Notes under the pieces: generated by a model | Seen by the model: only the letters and a program-made list of their open reading frames with translations | What the model was told of the DNA's origin: nothing | The model's database searches: none | From: Alopecurus myosuroides | Taxonomy: Eukaryota > Streptophyta > Magnoliopsida > Poales > Poaceae | DNA length: 64,000 nucleotides | Reading direction: 5' to 3' | NCBI GenBank assembly: GCA_028641055.1 | Contig: CM054062.1 | Location: 171,189,715-171,253,714, forward strand | Shown here: positions 10,650 through 21,164 of the stretch, one piece after another | How the letters are laid out: each line of letters begins with the position of its first letter | Numbering within the stretch: position 1 is the first letter of the stretch | Program-made: the position numbers and the translations under genes

Positions 10650-11222
10650 TGTCGAGACATCGTAGTAGTTTTCATAGATTGGGGTGCCATGAGACTACGG
10701 TAGAGACGTGGGGTAACGGGATAGCGTAGTAACACAGAACACGGGATTTACCCAGGTTCGGTACGTCGCGACAGTACGGCGTACCTACTCCTGCACTTCT
10801 CACTATGTGGGACTAAAGCCCGTATAATAAGGTTACAATGTAAGAGAATAGATCCAGCTACTCGTCGAGGATGAACTTCCCGGCGAGTTGCGTAAGGCTT
10901 GAGCTTGAACCTAGAACCTTGGAACTAAAGGAACTTATGAAATCTATCTCCCGTCCGGCTTTATATAATAGCCGGATTAGGGCTTACAGAACCAGAAACC
11001 TAGAAGACTACGTTTTACTTGTAACTTGGAAAGTAAGGAATCCGTCTTCTCCTCCAAGCCAGATCACGCGGGCCGTGATCCGGGTTCTTCTAGAATCCGG
11101 CTTCTGCGCGTCGGACTACTGGGCCGCCCAATGGACCTAAGCCCATTACCATGTAGGCCACCCTGGTAGTCCGGCTCTTTTGTCTACCATCTTCTATACC
11201 CCTATTCAGTATATATCCGACA
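10650..11222 (-). repeat. Element 1 right LTR (5' LTR in sense direction)
   Basis: 573 bp, the same ends and length as the left LTR. The minus-strand TATATAAA box is at 10960-10967 and would drive the genomic RNA. One substitution from its partner indicates a very recent insertion. Confidence 0.94.
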
Positions 11223-11227
11223 AGGAC

Positions 11228-11852
11228 AAAAGACAACAGGACTCGAGCGCAAAGAAACCTAAGCATGCAGCTACGACATGAGGGCCAACAGGGTAAACAA
11301 ACAACAGTTAATAGGAAGTGGAAGGAAAGGCTATATCATGGCTGCAAGGTAACATATAATGGGATCGAGACTCAAGCATCGAATCAAAGGCTAGCATAAG
11401 AACAACGGAAAGAATCGGTAACAAGTGAGGAAAGGCAACACGGATAGCAAGTGAGTATACTTGCCTGAGATCCAGCAAGGTAGAGGTACATCCGCAGAAC
11501 TTGTCGTTACTCACATCATCTCAACGTCCTATCCGCGAAGAATCAACGAACTAAAAGAAACACCGGATGCAACAATTACTACTACGGCAAAAGATCCAGC
11601 ATGATCCTATTTTATATGCATGACATGGCAAGATGCAACAGGGGAAAACAACTTAAGCAATTTAATCGGAGCCGGAGTACGGAGAAATAGGAATTGGTTC
11701 AAGTTGTTTAGCTAACCATCAAGTTAAATGTTGTTTAGCATGGAAAACAGTAAATAGGTGAGTTAAGCAATATTAAATGGAATAGGGCAACAATTGAATT
11801 AAATACCCCAACACATTCCATATTTATTTATTAGCTGAACATACATAACACT
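11228..11852 (-). repeat. Outer element left LTR, segment 2 of 3
   Basis: 625 bp lying between the two nested elements. It is collinear with 25697-26321 in the intact LTR, with a few substitutions. It is AT-rich and has no credible gene. It ends with acact, the target of nested element 2. Confidence 0.93.
11848..11852. repeat. Target site duplication of nested element 2 (acact), left copy
   Basis: The right copy is at 21738-21742. The single unfilled site is at 26317-26321 in the intact outer LTR. Confidence 0.95.
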
Positions 11853-12425
11853 TGTCGAGACATCGTAGTAGTTTTCATAGACTGGGGTGCCATGAGACTA
11901 CGGTAGAGACGTGGGGTAACGGGATAGCGTAGTAACACAGAACACGGGATTTACCCAGGTTCGGTACGTCGCGACAGTACGGCGTACCTACTCCTGCACT
12001 TCTCACTATGTGGGACTAAAGCCCGTATAATAAGGTTACAATGTAAGAGAATAGATCCAGCTACTCGTCGAGGATGAACTTCCCGGCGAGTTGCGTAAGG
12101 CTTGAGCTTGAACCTAGAACCTTGGAACTAAAGGAACTTATGAAATCTATCTCCCGTCCGGCTTTATATAATAGCCGGATTAGGGCTTACAGAACCAGAA
12201 ACCTAGAAGACTACGTTTTACTTGTAACTTGGAAAGTAAGGAATCCGTCTTCTCCTCCAAGCCAGATCACGCGGGCCGTGATCCGGGTTCTTCTAGAATC
12301 CGGCTTCTGCGCGTCGGACTACTGGGCCGCCCAATGGACCTAAGCCCATTACCATGTAGGCCACCCTGGTAGTCCGGCTCTTTTGTCTACCATCTTCTAT
12401 ACCCCTATTCAGTATATATCCGACA
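11853..12425 (-). repeat. Element 2 left LTR (3' LTR in sense direction)
   Basis: 573 bp; I see no difference from the right LTR. The minus-strand TATATAAA box is at 12163-12170. Confidence 0.94.
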
Positions 12426-12441
12426 GTAGCCCCCAGGAAGG
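12426..12441 (-). other. Polypurine tract of element 2
   Basis: On the minus strand CCTTCCTGGGGGCTAC directly precedes the LTR, as in element 1. Confidence 0.75.
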
Positions 12442-12818
12442 ATCAAAACTCTGAAACTCCGCCTTTCGTCAAATACATTTTGTCCGGGAAAACTTGATTC
12501 AGCAGTCTTGATTCTTTCTTCTTTCCTTTTGAAGGAGATGGTAACATAAAACTCGGAACTATGAAAATCCGGCTTTTCTTCTCGCGCTCCTTCGCGGAAA
12601 AGGAACTCGTGACATCAGCGCCTCAATCACGCTGACGCAAGCGCCGCTTGGTTTCACGCGGGAAACCCTGCAACGTATCTCTGACAGATTCTCACGAGAA
12701 ACGAGGAGATAGCCATCATTCCTCTGTCGTTCCGTTTCCCGGATTTTCCGGCGAGCGACACGCGTCGAACATCCAACGGTCAAAAGAGCCGTTGGCGCGT
12801 ATCTAGAGGTTTTCAGGC

Positions 12819-12826
12819 TATAAATA
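12819..12826 (+). promoter_or_regulatory. TATA box of the antisense gene, element 2
   Basis: TATAAATA lies 149 bp before the ATG at 12968 and is conserved in position in both copies. It sits outside the LTR, so the antisense gene appears to have a promoter of its own inside the element. Confidence 0.65.
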
Positions 12827-12967
12827 GCCGTCCTCGTCGTCATCGGAAATCTTTCCTCACTCCACACTGCCCACGCCATTGACGCAAACGCGAGCACGAG
12901 AGCAAGAACGAGACCTTGCCCCGACGAGCCCTTTGCACGCCGGAGCGCTCACTCGCCACCGAAAAAG

Positions 12968-15906
12968 ATGGCCTCTCCGTCGTCCTCACCGGCTCGCGCC
13001 TCCATCGACGAGCTTTTGGGCGACCTAGATCCACAGCTGGGGTCGCCCAAGCATGCCGGCGGCGGGCCGGAAAAGACCACTGCATCCGCGGCGGGCGGAG
13101 GAAACGCTTCCGCCGCCGCGGACGTAGCGGGCCCAAGCGCCACGACAACCCCGCCGTTCGCACCTGAAACGGCGGAGGAGAAAATTGAGCTCCTTGGCGA
13201 GAAACTTGCCGCCGCGAAGGCCGCCGCCGCCGCCGCCGCCGGAGCAGACGAGGAAGAGGAAACTGCAGGCAACTGGAGTGCCTGCAGTATTCCCCCGGCT
13301 CTCCTTTCCAACTTGGAGAAGGAGGGCTTAGTTCTAAAAAAGAAGTGGCGGCTCCCGGAAGAGGAGACTGAACCCATGCCTCAAGAGGGCGAAAGGGTGC
13401 TTCTTACCTCCCACCTTCTACGAGGTATGGGGTTGCCACCTTCCTCTTTCTTCCTCCAGGTTCTGTCACACTACAGCATCCAACCTCATAACCTTCCTCC
13501 CAATTCTATTCTGTACATGGCCGGCTTCCAGGCCTTGTTCGAAGGTTACCTAGGAATAGAGCCTAGGTTAGATTTTTGGCTGTATTGCTTTGGGGTGAAG
13601 CGTAACTCTTCGGAGGGCGCACTCCCAAATTGCGGGACCATTTCCTTTACTCTTCGGAGATTCCGAGAGGATTGGTTCCCCAAAATCAAAACCTCAGAAT
13701 CCGTCAAATTTTGGACGGGCTCTTTTTTCTATCATCCCGACGTGCCTTTTCCTAAAAAGGCCGTCGGGGTTCCACCTTTTGTGAACTCCGCCGCCGTTCC
13801 CCAGGATAACTGGGTAACAGAGGCCGTCCAAGTTCTGCCTCCAGATCTGCTAAGGATCAAGAGGCGCATCGCCAAGCTCACCTCCTCCAAACCTCCTTTG
13901 ACCGGTATGGACACGGTCTTTTGCTGGCTGGATAGGCGGATTCAGCCATTAGCAAATCACGGAGGCCGTCTCCTGTGTGAATACACGGGAGCCAAGGATC
14001 CAATGCGGACAACCGACAAGGATTGGCCCGCAAAGGAACTTAGGCGGCGCATCAATCAGTTGGTCGCATCACGCGACCAATACACGGAGAGTCGGCCAAT
14101 GTACACGGCCGACAACCCAGCTCCTAAGGTAAATTTTCCGTCATTTGAGTATAATCTCACTTCCTGGATAATCTACCTTTTGACTCTGATTGGTTTTTCC
14201 GACAGCTTGTGGATCTTCCAGACTCGGAGTTAGCCTCCGAGGCCGAGCTGGATGCGCTGCGCTCCGCCGCTACGGGTGGGCGCAAACGCAAGAAGATAAT
14301 TTCTTCGGATGAAATTATCGACCTTGACGGAATCCCCGTCGCCACTTCCAGGTTATTTTCTTCTGGGTTTTTTCTTCTATGGGATCTTTTTCATCCATCT
14401 TCGGTGTTTTAACCTTTTCCGGGTTTTTGGTTTTTAGCCTACACCCCTCCAACTTGAAGCCGAGAAAGTTGAAGAAACTCAGAGCTTCTTCCAACCGAGG
14501 CGGCCAACCATCTCCCGCCGTCGCCCCGGACACGCCGCAGACAATGGCGGAAGAGCCTACTGCAGCCACCACCACCAAGCCCCCAGAGCCCAGCCAGCCC
14601 GTTGTGTCCGAGTCGGACACGAGGGAAAGGGCGGCTCCAGAGGTGGGGAAATCTTCTCGGACCTTCGACGAGGAAATCCCCACCTTTGACAAGGATTTTA
14701 AGGCTATAAATGACGGCTTGGACGCAGCCGGAAATCACTTCGCGGAATATGCGAAAGAATTCCAAGAAAACTTAGCAGGTTTGCAGCGCATGAGCCAGGT
14801 ATGTAACTCTAGCCCCCAAGCATTAAACAAAATGCGTGCTTTTTTGCTTTGATGTTTTTTGTTAACCATACTTTTCCTTGCTTTTGTTTCAGCAAACCTC
14901 CGAGGCCATAAACCTGGAAGTTTTCAGGAAGCTCACCATCAAGAATAAAGAAGTTCGAAGTCTTCTTTCTATTCTTGAGGAGAAAGAGGCGGAGCTGGAA
15001 TCATCTCAGCTCGCTTTGACAGAAACAAAAGGTAAGCTTTTTTCGTTTTGAAATTTCCGATTTAAGACTTTGTCTAAGTTTTTTCCCGAGGAAATTGATC
15101 AACTCGGATTTTCCCTTGCTTTTCAGCTGCCTTAGCTGAGGCTAAACAAGCAGCGGAAGATTCTGGCAACGCCGAAATTCTCCGCAATGAGAACATTGAG
15201 CTTCACAAGAATCTTGTGAAAGCTCAGCAAGACCTGGAAGCCAGCAACCTGGCTCTTGGAATGGCTAATTCCAAGGCTTCCGAACAGGCGGAGAAAGACA
15301 AATCCACCATTCAGGATTTGACTGAAGCTCTGAACCTTCGCCTGGAGGAAGTTTCCGAGATCGACAAGCTCATCGGTAAATTTCTTACCCTTTTCCTCAT
15401 CTTTCCATGTTTTGCTTTCTCTGTTTGTCTGCTTAACCCTTTTGTATGTTTTATTGGATCAAACAGGAGACACCCCAGATGGCACTCGGGCTGCAGGCAT
15501 CCGAGCTTTCGGGGAGACATGGAATTTGGTGAAGGCTGCTGCAACGCAGTTAGTAGGCAAGTTTCTTCCCGATAAATCTGGGGAATGCTCGGAGGTTGAA
15601 AAACTTCCGGGTATCATCATGGAGGTGGCGGAGTCCAAGGAGTCTATTCTCCGCTCCGCTGCACGGGGTGGTGCGCGCATGGCCTTAGGCCTTATGCGCA
15701 TGCACTATCCTAGTGCCAAATCCTGGCGTGTGGCCACCGGTGTCCCTCAGGGATACACGGATGCGCAACGATCCACCATTTTTGGTGAAGTTAAGGGCCA
15801 CGCCACCCAGATTGCCGCCATGGTAAATGTCGCCGTCAACTATCCAGAAGAGGAAGCTCCTCCAATCCCCGATGAAGAAAGCAGCGAGGAGGAGTCGGAT
15901 TCTTGA
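12968..15906 (+). CDS. Six-exon antisense gene carried by the retrotransposon (831 aa, unknown function)
   Basis: Exons are 12968-14128, 14206-14351, 14438-14798, 14893-15031, 15127-15375 and 15467-15906. All five introns (77-95 bp) start GT and end AG; the spliced length is 2496 nt and stays in frame to the TGA at 15904-15906. The protein has an Ala/Ser/Glu-rich head (1-125), a globular part resembling the PF04195 putative gypsy-type transposon domain (about 140-320, with GMGLPPSSFF and GIEPRLDFWLY segments), a Lys/Arg-rich patch in exon 2 (GRKRKK, a possible nuclear signal), a heptad-like coiled coil in exons 4-5 and a conserved acidic-tailed C-terminus (EESSEEESDS). It lies opposite to gag-pol between pol and the 3' LTR. 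Because it is antisense, its introns are not removed when the genomic RNA is copied. Similar antisense ORFs are known in Grande and RIRE2-type elements; the activity is not established. Intron 2's donor (GTTATT) is weak, so that junction is the least certain. Confidence 0.82.
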
Positions 15907-16516
15907 AGGGTTACCTGGAACCTGGATAGAAAAATTAGACAATAGGAGCATTACTGTTCTTTCATTTGTAATCCAAAATGTAATGCTTCTTATGTATTAA
16001 TGAAAATTCCGCCTTTTGCAGTTTAAACTATGAAATTACTTTGCAAGTTGTTTAGATCATTCCTTTATCTTCTAAGTTCTCTGGTGTATATGCTTTAACT
16101 GTCCTTAGTGTTTGAAATGGCTCAAATAGCATTATGAATCGTTATGCCGAGTAACTGGGGACGAACCAATCAGTTTTGAAACTCGGAAACATGAATCATG
16201 CTAAAGGCATTTTTACTAACTAGTTCCAGTAACCCAGCGTACACACAATCAGATAAGACTTAGAGAAACAAGGAAAGTTTTAAGTGAAACTTGGGCACGC
16301 AGGCAATTCAAGTTTCCTTTAGCCGTTAAAAGGCTGAAAAATCATTCAGTTATGTAACGCCGAGTACGCAAGCACAATTCGGGTTAACGTTGAGAAATTT
16401 GTAAGATCATTGGGAAATAGATGAGGCGGAAACACTTTGCACTTATAAGAAATATGGATGACAGCATTCCGACAAATTTATTTCATGATCTCAAAAGATG
16501 TTTACATAGATTTGAA
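15907..16516. other. Non-coding spacer between antisense gene and pol in element 2
   Basis: 610 bp with no credible coding frame, closely matching 5395-6004. The antisense transcript should end here; an AT-rich stretch with tgtattaatgaaaa near 15990 could serve as a polyadenylation region. RNase H and integrase, expected here in an autonomous relative, are absent. Confidence 0.7.
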
Positions 16517-17497
16517 CTAAGTACAGAAGGGGACATAACTTGCTAGACGTTCCCAGGCTTCCGCAATCCACTTGACCTTGTCGAACTTCTCCAGCAATTT
16601 GTGAAATGGTAAGGTTTTAGCCCCCAGCCAACTAAGAAATCTTTTTATGGCTGTGGCGGAACCCGGCAATTCTGGGACATCTTTTTCACACGTAAATTCT
16701 GAGATGTTCGAGATTGCCTTAATCTTTTCCGGGTTAACTTCTATTCCTCTATGAGAAACGATGAAACCCAGAAGTTTTCCTGAGGGAACCCCGAATACGC
16801 ACTTAGATGGATTCAACTTCATCTTGTAAGTGCGCAAGTTTTCGAAAGTTTCTCGCAAATCCTCAAGGAGTGTATCTTTTTCCTTGGTTACGACAGCAAT
16901 ATCGTCCACGTAAACATGGACGTTTCTGCCAATCTGACTATGCAAACAACGTTGCATGCAACGCTGGTAGGTTGCACCTGCGTTCTTCAGGCCAAAAGGC
17001 ATGGTTACATAGTAATACGTCCCGTACGGGGTTATAAAAGAAGTCTTGATTTGATCTTCCTTTTTCATGCGTATTTGGTGGTACCCGGAGTATGCATCCA
17101 AAAAGCATAAAAGCTCGGAGCCTGCAGTGGCATCTATTATTTGGTCGATTCGCGGCAGTGCGAACCTATCTTTCGGACATAACTTGTTCAATCCTGTGTA
17201 ATCTATACACATTCTGAGGGCAGTTGTGTCTTTCTTCGGTACTAATACCGGATTTGCGGACCAGTCAGTATGGATTACTTCCTTGATAAAATCCGCTGCT
17301 AAAAGCCGGATAATTTCCTTGCCAATAGCCTTCCGTCTTCTTCCGTCAAATCGACAGAGACCTTGTTTGACGGGTTTTGATCCGGGAATAACCTTGAGTT
17401 GGTGCTCAGCAAGTTCCCTGGGTACGCCTGGCATGTCAGCTGGACACCAGGCAAAAATATCCCAGTTCTCACGGAGGAACTTGATGAGCTCGCCTTC
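16517..17497 (-). CDS. Reverse transcriptase part of pol, truncated after the thumb, element 2
   Basis: 326 codons in phase with gag-protease behind TAG (17498-17500). The first residues (EGELIKFLRENWDIFAW) are the usual lead-in to Tat-type RT. Motifs follow in order: LVPKKD, LDAYSGYHQI, TPYGTYYYVTMPFGLKNAGATYQR, and the catalytic YVDD (about 16901-16912), then the thumb region with GIEVNPEKIKAI and a FLSWLGAKTLPFHKLL connection segment. The frame then ends at TAG with a short unrelated tail. A full pol would continue for several hundred residues through RNase H and integrase, so at best this gives an RT domain by read-through of the TAG. Confidence 0.85.
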   Translation of the reverse strand, partial: EGELIKFLRENWDIFAWCPADMPGVPRELAEHQLKVIPGSKPVKQGLCRFDGRRRKAIGKEIIRLLAADFIKEVIHTDWSANPVLVPKKDTTALRMCIDYTGLNKLCPKDRFALPRIDQIIDATAGSELLCFLDAYSGYHQIRMKKEDQIKTSFITPYGTYYYVTMPFGLKNAGATYQRCMQRCLHSQIGRNVHVYVDDIAVVTKEKDTLLEDLRETFENLRTYKMKLNPSKCVFGVPSGKLLGFIVSHRGIEVNPEKIKAISNISEFTCEKDVPELPGSATAIKRFLSWLGAKTLPFHKLLEKFDKVKWIAEAWERLASYVPFCT

Positions 17498-20400
17498 CTA
17501 TTTGTCGGTCATCCCAGTCCCTACAACGACGAATTTTGTCGGATCTTTGGGATCTAGGATTACCTGTCTTGTATTCTCGGATGCCTTGAAGCTATCTGTT
17601 GGCTTCCGAGTTTCTTTTCCTGCCGGCATTTCTTTCGGCGATACCTCCTTGGCTAACTCCTTCAGTTCTTCCTGAGCTATAACTCTTTGAGCGCAAAGGG
17701 CGTTTTGCTTCTCCAACTCGTTTGCCAGCTTGAAATCACCGGCAATTGTGATTACTCCTCCTTTGGGTCCTGGCATCTTCAGCTTGTTGTAGATATAGCA
17801 AGATCTTGCCATAAACTTGGCGAAAGCCGGACGTCCGAGTATTGCGTGATACACGCTCTCGAACGGCACAACTTCGAAGGATACTTTTTCCTGCCGGAAG
17901 TGATCTTTATCTCCGAAGGTGACATCTAGGGAAATTTCTCCTAGGGATCGTGCTTGCCTGCCAGGAACGATGCCATGGAAGCGTATATTGCTGTAATTGA
18001 GCTGGGACTCGGATATCTTCAAGTGCTTCAGTGTATCCAGGTACATTATATTGATGCTGGATCCTCCGTCCATCAGCACTCTTCTTAGCCTAGTGTTTTG
18101 AACAATAGGGCTTACAACAAGAGCTTGTGTGCCGGGTTCAGGGATATTTCCGGGATGATCTGACTGATCCCAGATTATCGGTGTGTTGGAGTACTTCAAG
18201 AATTTTGGGGTTGCAGGAACAACCGCGTTTATTTCTCGAAGTGTCCTTTTGGCCACCTTTGCTGACGGGGTTGCTAGGAAAGTTAACATTGCTTCTCTGT
18301 CAACTCTCGGAAATTTGGGTTCGCCTTTTCGCTGCTGTTCCTGGATTTTGTCGTCAGTGTCCGATTCACTGTCTTCTTTTTCAGCTTCTGGCTTTTGTTT
18401 GGCAGGTTTCCTTTTGGAACCCTTCCCTTTATTTCCGGATCCTGCATTGCCTTTCATATGCTTGTTTAGCCGGCATTGCGCGTTTGTGTGGGTTGGTTTC
18501 CCAAACTGAGAGTGGTGGACGCAGGGTTCCGACTTGATTCTCTCCCATTCTTCAGGAGTGTAATTGATGGGATCCGGACTGCGGCCTTTCCACTTGTTTC
18601 CTTTTTCTCCTCCAAAGGCTAAGTTAACCTCCTTGGGCTTTGTTGTTGACTCCGGAGTTCCTTTTTTATTAGAACGAGGTGTTTTCTTGGCCAGTATCAG
18701 TGACTCAATATTGCCTCCTCTTGCTCTAATATCATCTTCGGCTGCAGCATGCTCATTAGCGGTTGTAAGCATAGATCCGAGATCTTTGTGCTTTTTAGAA
18801 CCAACCATGAACGGTACAAGTCCGGGTTTTAGGCCATTGACGAAAGCATGCATTGCTTGTACGTCAGTTACTCCAGAGCAACTATTCTTCATCGCAGTCC
18901 ATCTGGAGATGAAATCCACGTATGGTTCGTCTTCAAATTGGGTGCAACGGTTCAGCTGGTTGATGCTATTTGGGCGTTTGTATGCTCCCCTAAAATGCTG
19001 GGTAAATACTCTCGCCATATCATCCCAACTGTCGACAGTTCTTGATGGTAAACCATTAATCCAATCTCTGGCTCCGTCTAGCAACATTAGGGGAAGAAAC
19101 TTGACAGCTTCCAGGTCTGTCCCGTTGTTGATCTGGACGGCTGTGTAATAATCTGAAAGCCAGGTATCCGGGTTTGTACTGCCGGTATATTTTTGGTAGG
19201 TTGGACCAACTTTGGCGAAGCCAGAATGCAGGGTTATCCTTCGGATCCTGTCAGTAAAACACTTAGGACCAAAGTATAGATCATCCTTTTCTGCTCTATC
19301 AATATGTGCAGAATATCTCCCGGCTGAATGGACAGAAGGGGATCTGCTCCTTTCTTTTCCATTGTTACGCGGACGCGTTTTTCCGAGGTTATCTCTATCT
19401 CTTCCGTTGTCACGCCCTCTGGGATTAGGTGGAGTCCTGCTCCTGTACCTTTCCTTATCTTTAGGCGGTGTCCGAGATCTTTCACGTCTGTGAGGTGTAT
19501 CGTATCTTCCAGCTTTTTCAGCTGGGTTTCTCGGAGGTGGCATTATTTTGCCGTCATTCCGGTGTTTGTCTTCCCGATCGTGTGGTTTATACCCATCTTT
19601 CGGGAGATGAGGTCCGGTTCTAGACGCTGCGTCCCGGTTGTCGGGGTTTTTCTTGTCTTTTCTCGGATCCTCTTTTTTATCCGAATCTCCGGGTTCTTCC
19701 GGTCCAGGTGCTCCAGCAGCGCAAGTAACAGTTTTGCAGAGGGCGGAATTATCATGCAGCCTCCCTGATCGCTCTTGTCCTCGCTGTTGCTGCTGTAATG
19801 CTTTTCCTAGGAAAGCATACACCCCTTGGAGTTTTTCCCCGTTGGAGTACAGATCATTGTTCAGGATGGCGAACGCTGCTTCCGCGTTTTCTGCCGCGGT
19901 TTTGTATATTGGCTCGCCCTTGGCATCTTTGCCGTTTAACTGCTTTTGCCAAGATGGGTTATAGAACCTTTCTTTCGGCGGCAGTTCTTCCGGTTTTGCA
20001 ATTCCGGGTAACCTAGTAGGTTTTAAGGCAGATCTATGCTTTCTCCCGTACTCCTCTATTTCTTCCTTCATGATTTTGATGTCATTATGGGTTTGTTGGA
20101 GATGTTGCCGAGATCTAAGCAGATGTTGCTGTTGCCGTTGGAAAGCTTGTCTCCTGGCTTCCAGCATCTCAGGGGGTTCATTGGGTCCCACTGGAGTTTG
20201 TAATAGTTCTTGCTCTTCCAGTTCTGTCATTGGCGGAGCAGTGATTTCCTTAGATTTCTTTTCCATAGGCTTTGTGCCACTAATATCTCCAACTTCCAGG
20301 TTTTCATCAGCGAGATCGGCTGACTTTTTCTTCCGGAGTTTGTACTGGAGTTTTTTAGAAGCACGGTGCTTTTTCTTGGAAGACGGAGGTTTTTTGACAG

Positions 20401-20941
20401 GTTCATCCTCTGTCATCTCCTTGACGTTAGGAAATATCGGAGAAGTTTCTCCGTCTTCCCTCTCTTCTGCTGGCGGAGGGGTTTTAGGGCTTTCCTGGCT
20501 ATCGGCACCCGTTGTATCAGCTGGTTTTGCCATTAGCACTTCATGGAACCCTTCTTGAAAGGACTTAACTTTTCTTACGAAGGCCTCATCGTCTTCGTCT
20601 TCGGATTCGAAGTTATCCGATCCGGTTTCCGACTCCAATCTCGCCTCAATGGCGGCAAGCACGGACTCTGTTTCCGAGTTCATCGTCTGGTTGACGGATA
20701 TCGGATCTTCCGTCTCTGTGACGGGTATTGGTTCTTCCGTCTCTGTGACGGGTGTAATGTTGTTATCTGCCTCTTGCACGGGATTTCCGTCATCCGTGTT
20801 TTCAGCGATCTCGGATTGCACCATGCCGATAAAGTGCGTACCACTGTTTTGTCGGCGATCTGAGCAAAATCCGGCATCATAGTCGTCTTCGACTGGGTAT
20901 AGGGCGGGTGGGAAATAATTGCTTTCACCGCAAAACCCCAT
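17498..20941 (-). CDS. gag: Gag-protease polyprotein of element 2 (1147 aa)
   Basis: It has the same domain order as the copy at 6984-10427: long acidic/coiled-coil N-terminal extension, Arg-Ser-rich tract (about residues 485-540), Retrotrans_gag core, Cys/His cluster and a DGGSS aspartic protease. The frame is also open upstream of this Met, through the leader into the LTR (to 21250), so a longer N-terminus or a spliced leader is possible. I chose the Met at 20941 because both copies keep it and the leader frame is broken in copy 1. In this copy the Cys/His region has MKGNAG where copy 1 has a Cys substitution (MKCNAG), suggesting copy 2 is closer to the ancestral state. The protein is expected to form cytoplasmic particles. 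Confidence 0.88.
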   Translation of the reverse strand: MGFCGESNYFPPALYPVEDDYDAGFCSDRRQNSGTHFIGMVQSEIAENTDDGNPVQEADNNITPVTETEEPIPVTETEDPISVNQTMNSETESVLAAIEARLESETGSDNFESEDEDDEAFVRKVKSFQEGFHEVLMAKPADTTGADSQESPKTPPPAEEREDGETSPIFPNVKEMTEDEPVKKPPSSKKKHRASKKLQYKLRKKKSADLADENLEVGDISGTKPMEKKSKEITAPPMTELEEQELLQTPVGPNEPPEMLEARRQAFQRQQQHLLRSRQHLQQTHNDIKIMKEEIEEYGRKHRSALKPTRLPGIAKPEELPPKERFYNPSWQKQLNGKDAKGEPIYKTAAENAEAAFAILNNDLYSNGEKLQGVYAFLGKALQQQQRGQERSGRLHDNSALCKTVTCAAGAPGPEEPGDSDKKEDPRKDKKNPDNRDAASRTGPHLPKDGYKPHDREDKHRNDGKIMPPPRNPAEKAGRYDTPHRRERSRTPPKDKERYRSRTPPNPRGRDNGRDRDNLGKTRPRNNGKERSRSPSVHSAGRYSAHIDRAEKDDLYFGPKCFTDRIRRITLHSGFAKVGPTYQKYTGSTNPDTWLSDYYTAVQINNGTDLEAVKFLPLMLLDGARDWINGLPSRTVDSWDDMARVFTQHFRGAYKRPNSINQLNRCTQFEDEPYVDFISRWTAMKNSCSGVTDVQAMHAFVNGLKPGLVPFMVGSKKHKDLGSMLTTANEHAAAEDDIRARGGNIESLILAKKTPRSNKKGTPESTTKPKEVNLAFGGEKGNKWKGRSPDPINYTPEEWERIKSEPCVHHSQFGKPTHTNAQCRLNKHMKGNAGSGNKGKGSKRKPAKQKPEAEKEDSESDTDDKIQEQQRKGEPKFPRVDREAMLTFLATPSAKVAKRTLREINAVVPATPKFLKYSNTPIIWDQSDHPGNIPEPGTQALVVSPIVQNTRLRRVLMDGGSSINIMYLDTLKHLKISESQLNYSNIRFHGIVPGRQARSLGEISLDVTFGDKDHFRQEKVSFEVVPFESVYHAILGRPAFAKFMARSCYIYNKLKMPGPKGGVITIAGDFKLANELEKQNALCAQRVIAQEELKELAKEVSPKEMPAGKETRKPTDSFKASENTRQVILDPKDPTKFVVVGTGMTDK

Positions 20942-20998
20942 TGCTTCCGCGGTTAATCCGATAAAGATGTTAGCAGATCCAATCGGTAAAACGCAGGC

Positions 20999-21004
20999 AC
21001 TTAC
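20999..21004 (-). promoter_or_regulatory. Candidate 5' splice donor in the gag leader, element 2
   Basis: A GTAAGT donor after CACCTG on the minus strand, identical to that at 10485-10490. It lies between the primer site and the gag ATG. Confidence 0.35.
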
Positions 21005-21146
21005 CAGGTGGTTTTGCGCCGGTATGTAGGATCCGTTGTCGAGGAAGCGCCCGACGTCGTCGTCGAATTCCAAGCTTCCGACAGTGATCGATCTTCCAAT
21101 TCCGCCTAGTATCCCAGATCGGAACTTCACGCCTGACGTCGTTTGC

Positions 21147-21164
21147 CCCACGGTGGGCGCCAAC
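21147..21164 (-). other. Primer binding site of element 2
   Basis: The minus strand next to the LTR reads GTTGGCGCCCACCGTGGG, the same as element 1, with the tRNA-Asp-type TGGCGCC core. Confidence 0.8.

Larger units (their letters stand above)
1370..11222 (-). mobile_element. Nested Gypsy element 1 (Tat/Retand-like, non-autonomous, with antisense gene)
   Basis: This is a complete 9853-bp element with two 573-bp LTRs, a primer site next to the right LTR on the minus strand, and a polypurine tract next to the left LTR, so the genomic RNA reads leftwards. In sense order it holds LTR, primer site, gag-protease (10427 to 6984), truncated RT (6983 to 6005), and then a plus-strand antisense gene (2485-5394). 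RNase H and integrase are absent. Antisense ORFs between pol and the 3' LTR are known from Grande and RIRE2-type grass Gypsy elements, so I place it in the Tat/Retand group by that and by its RT and protease motifs; no search was run. It carries several small lesions that copy 2 lacks. Confidence 0.93.
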
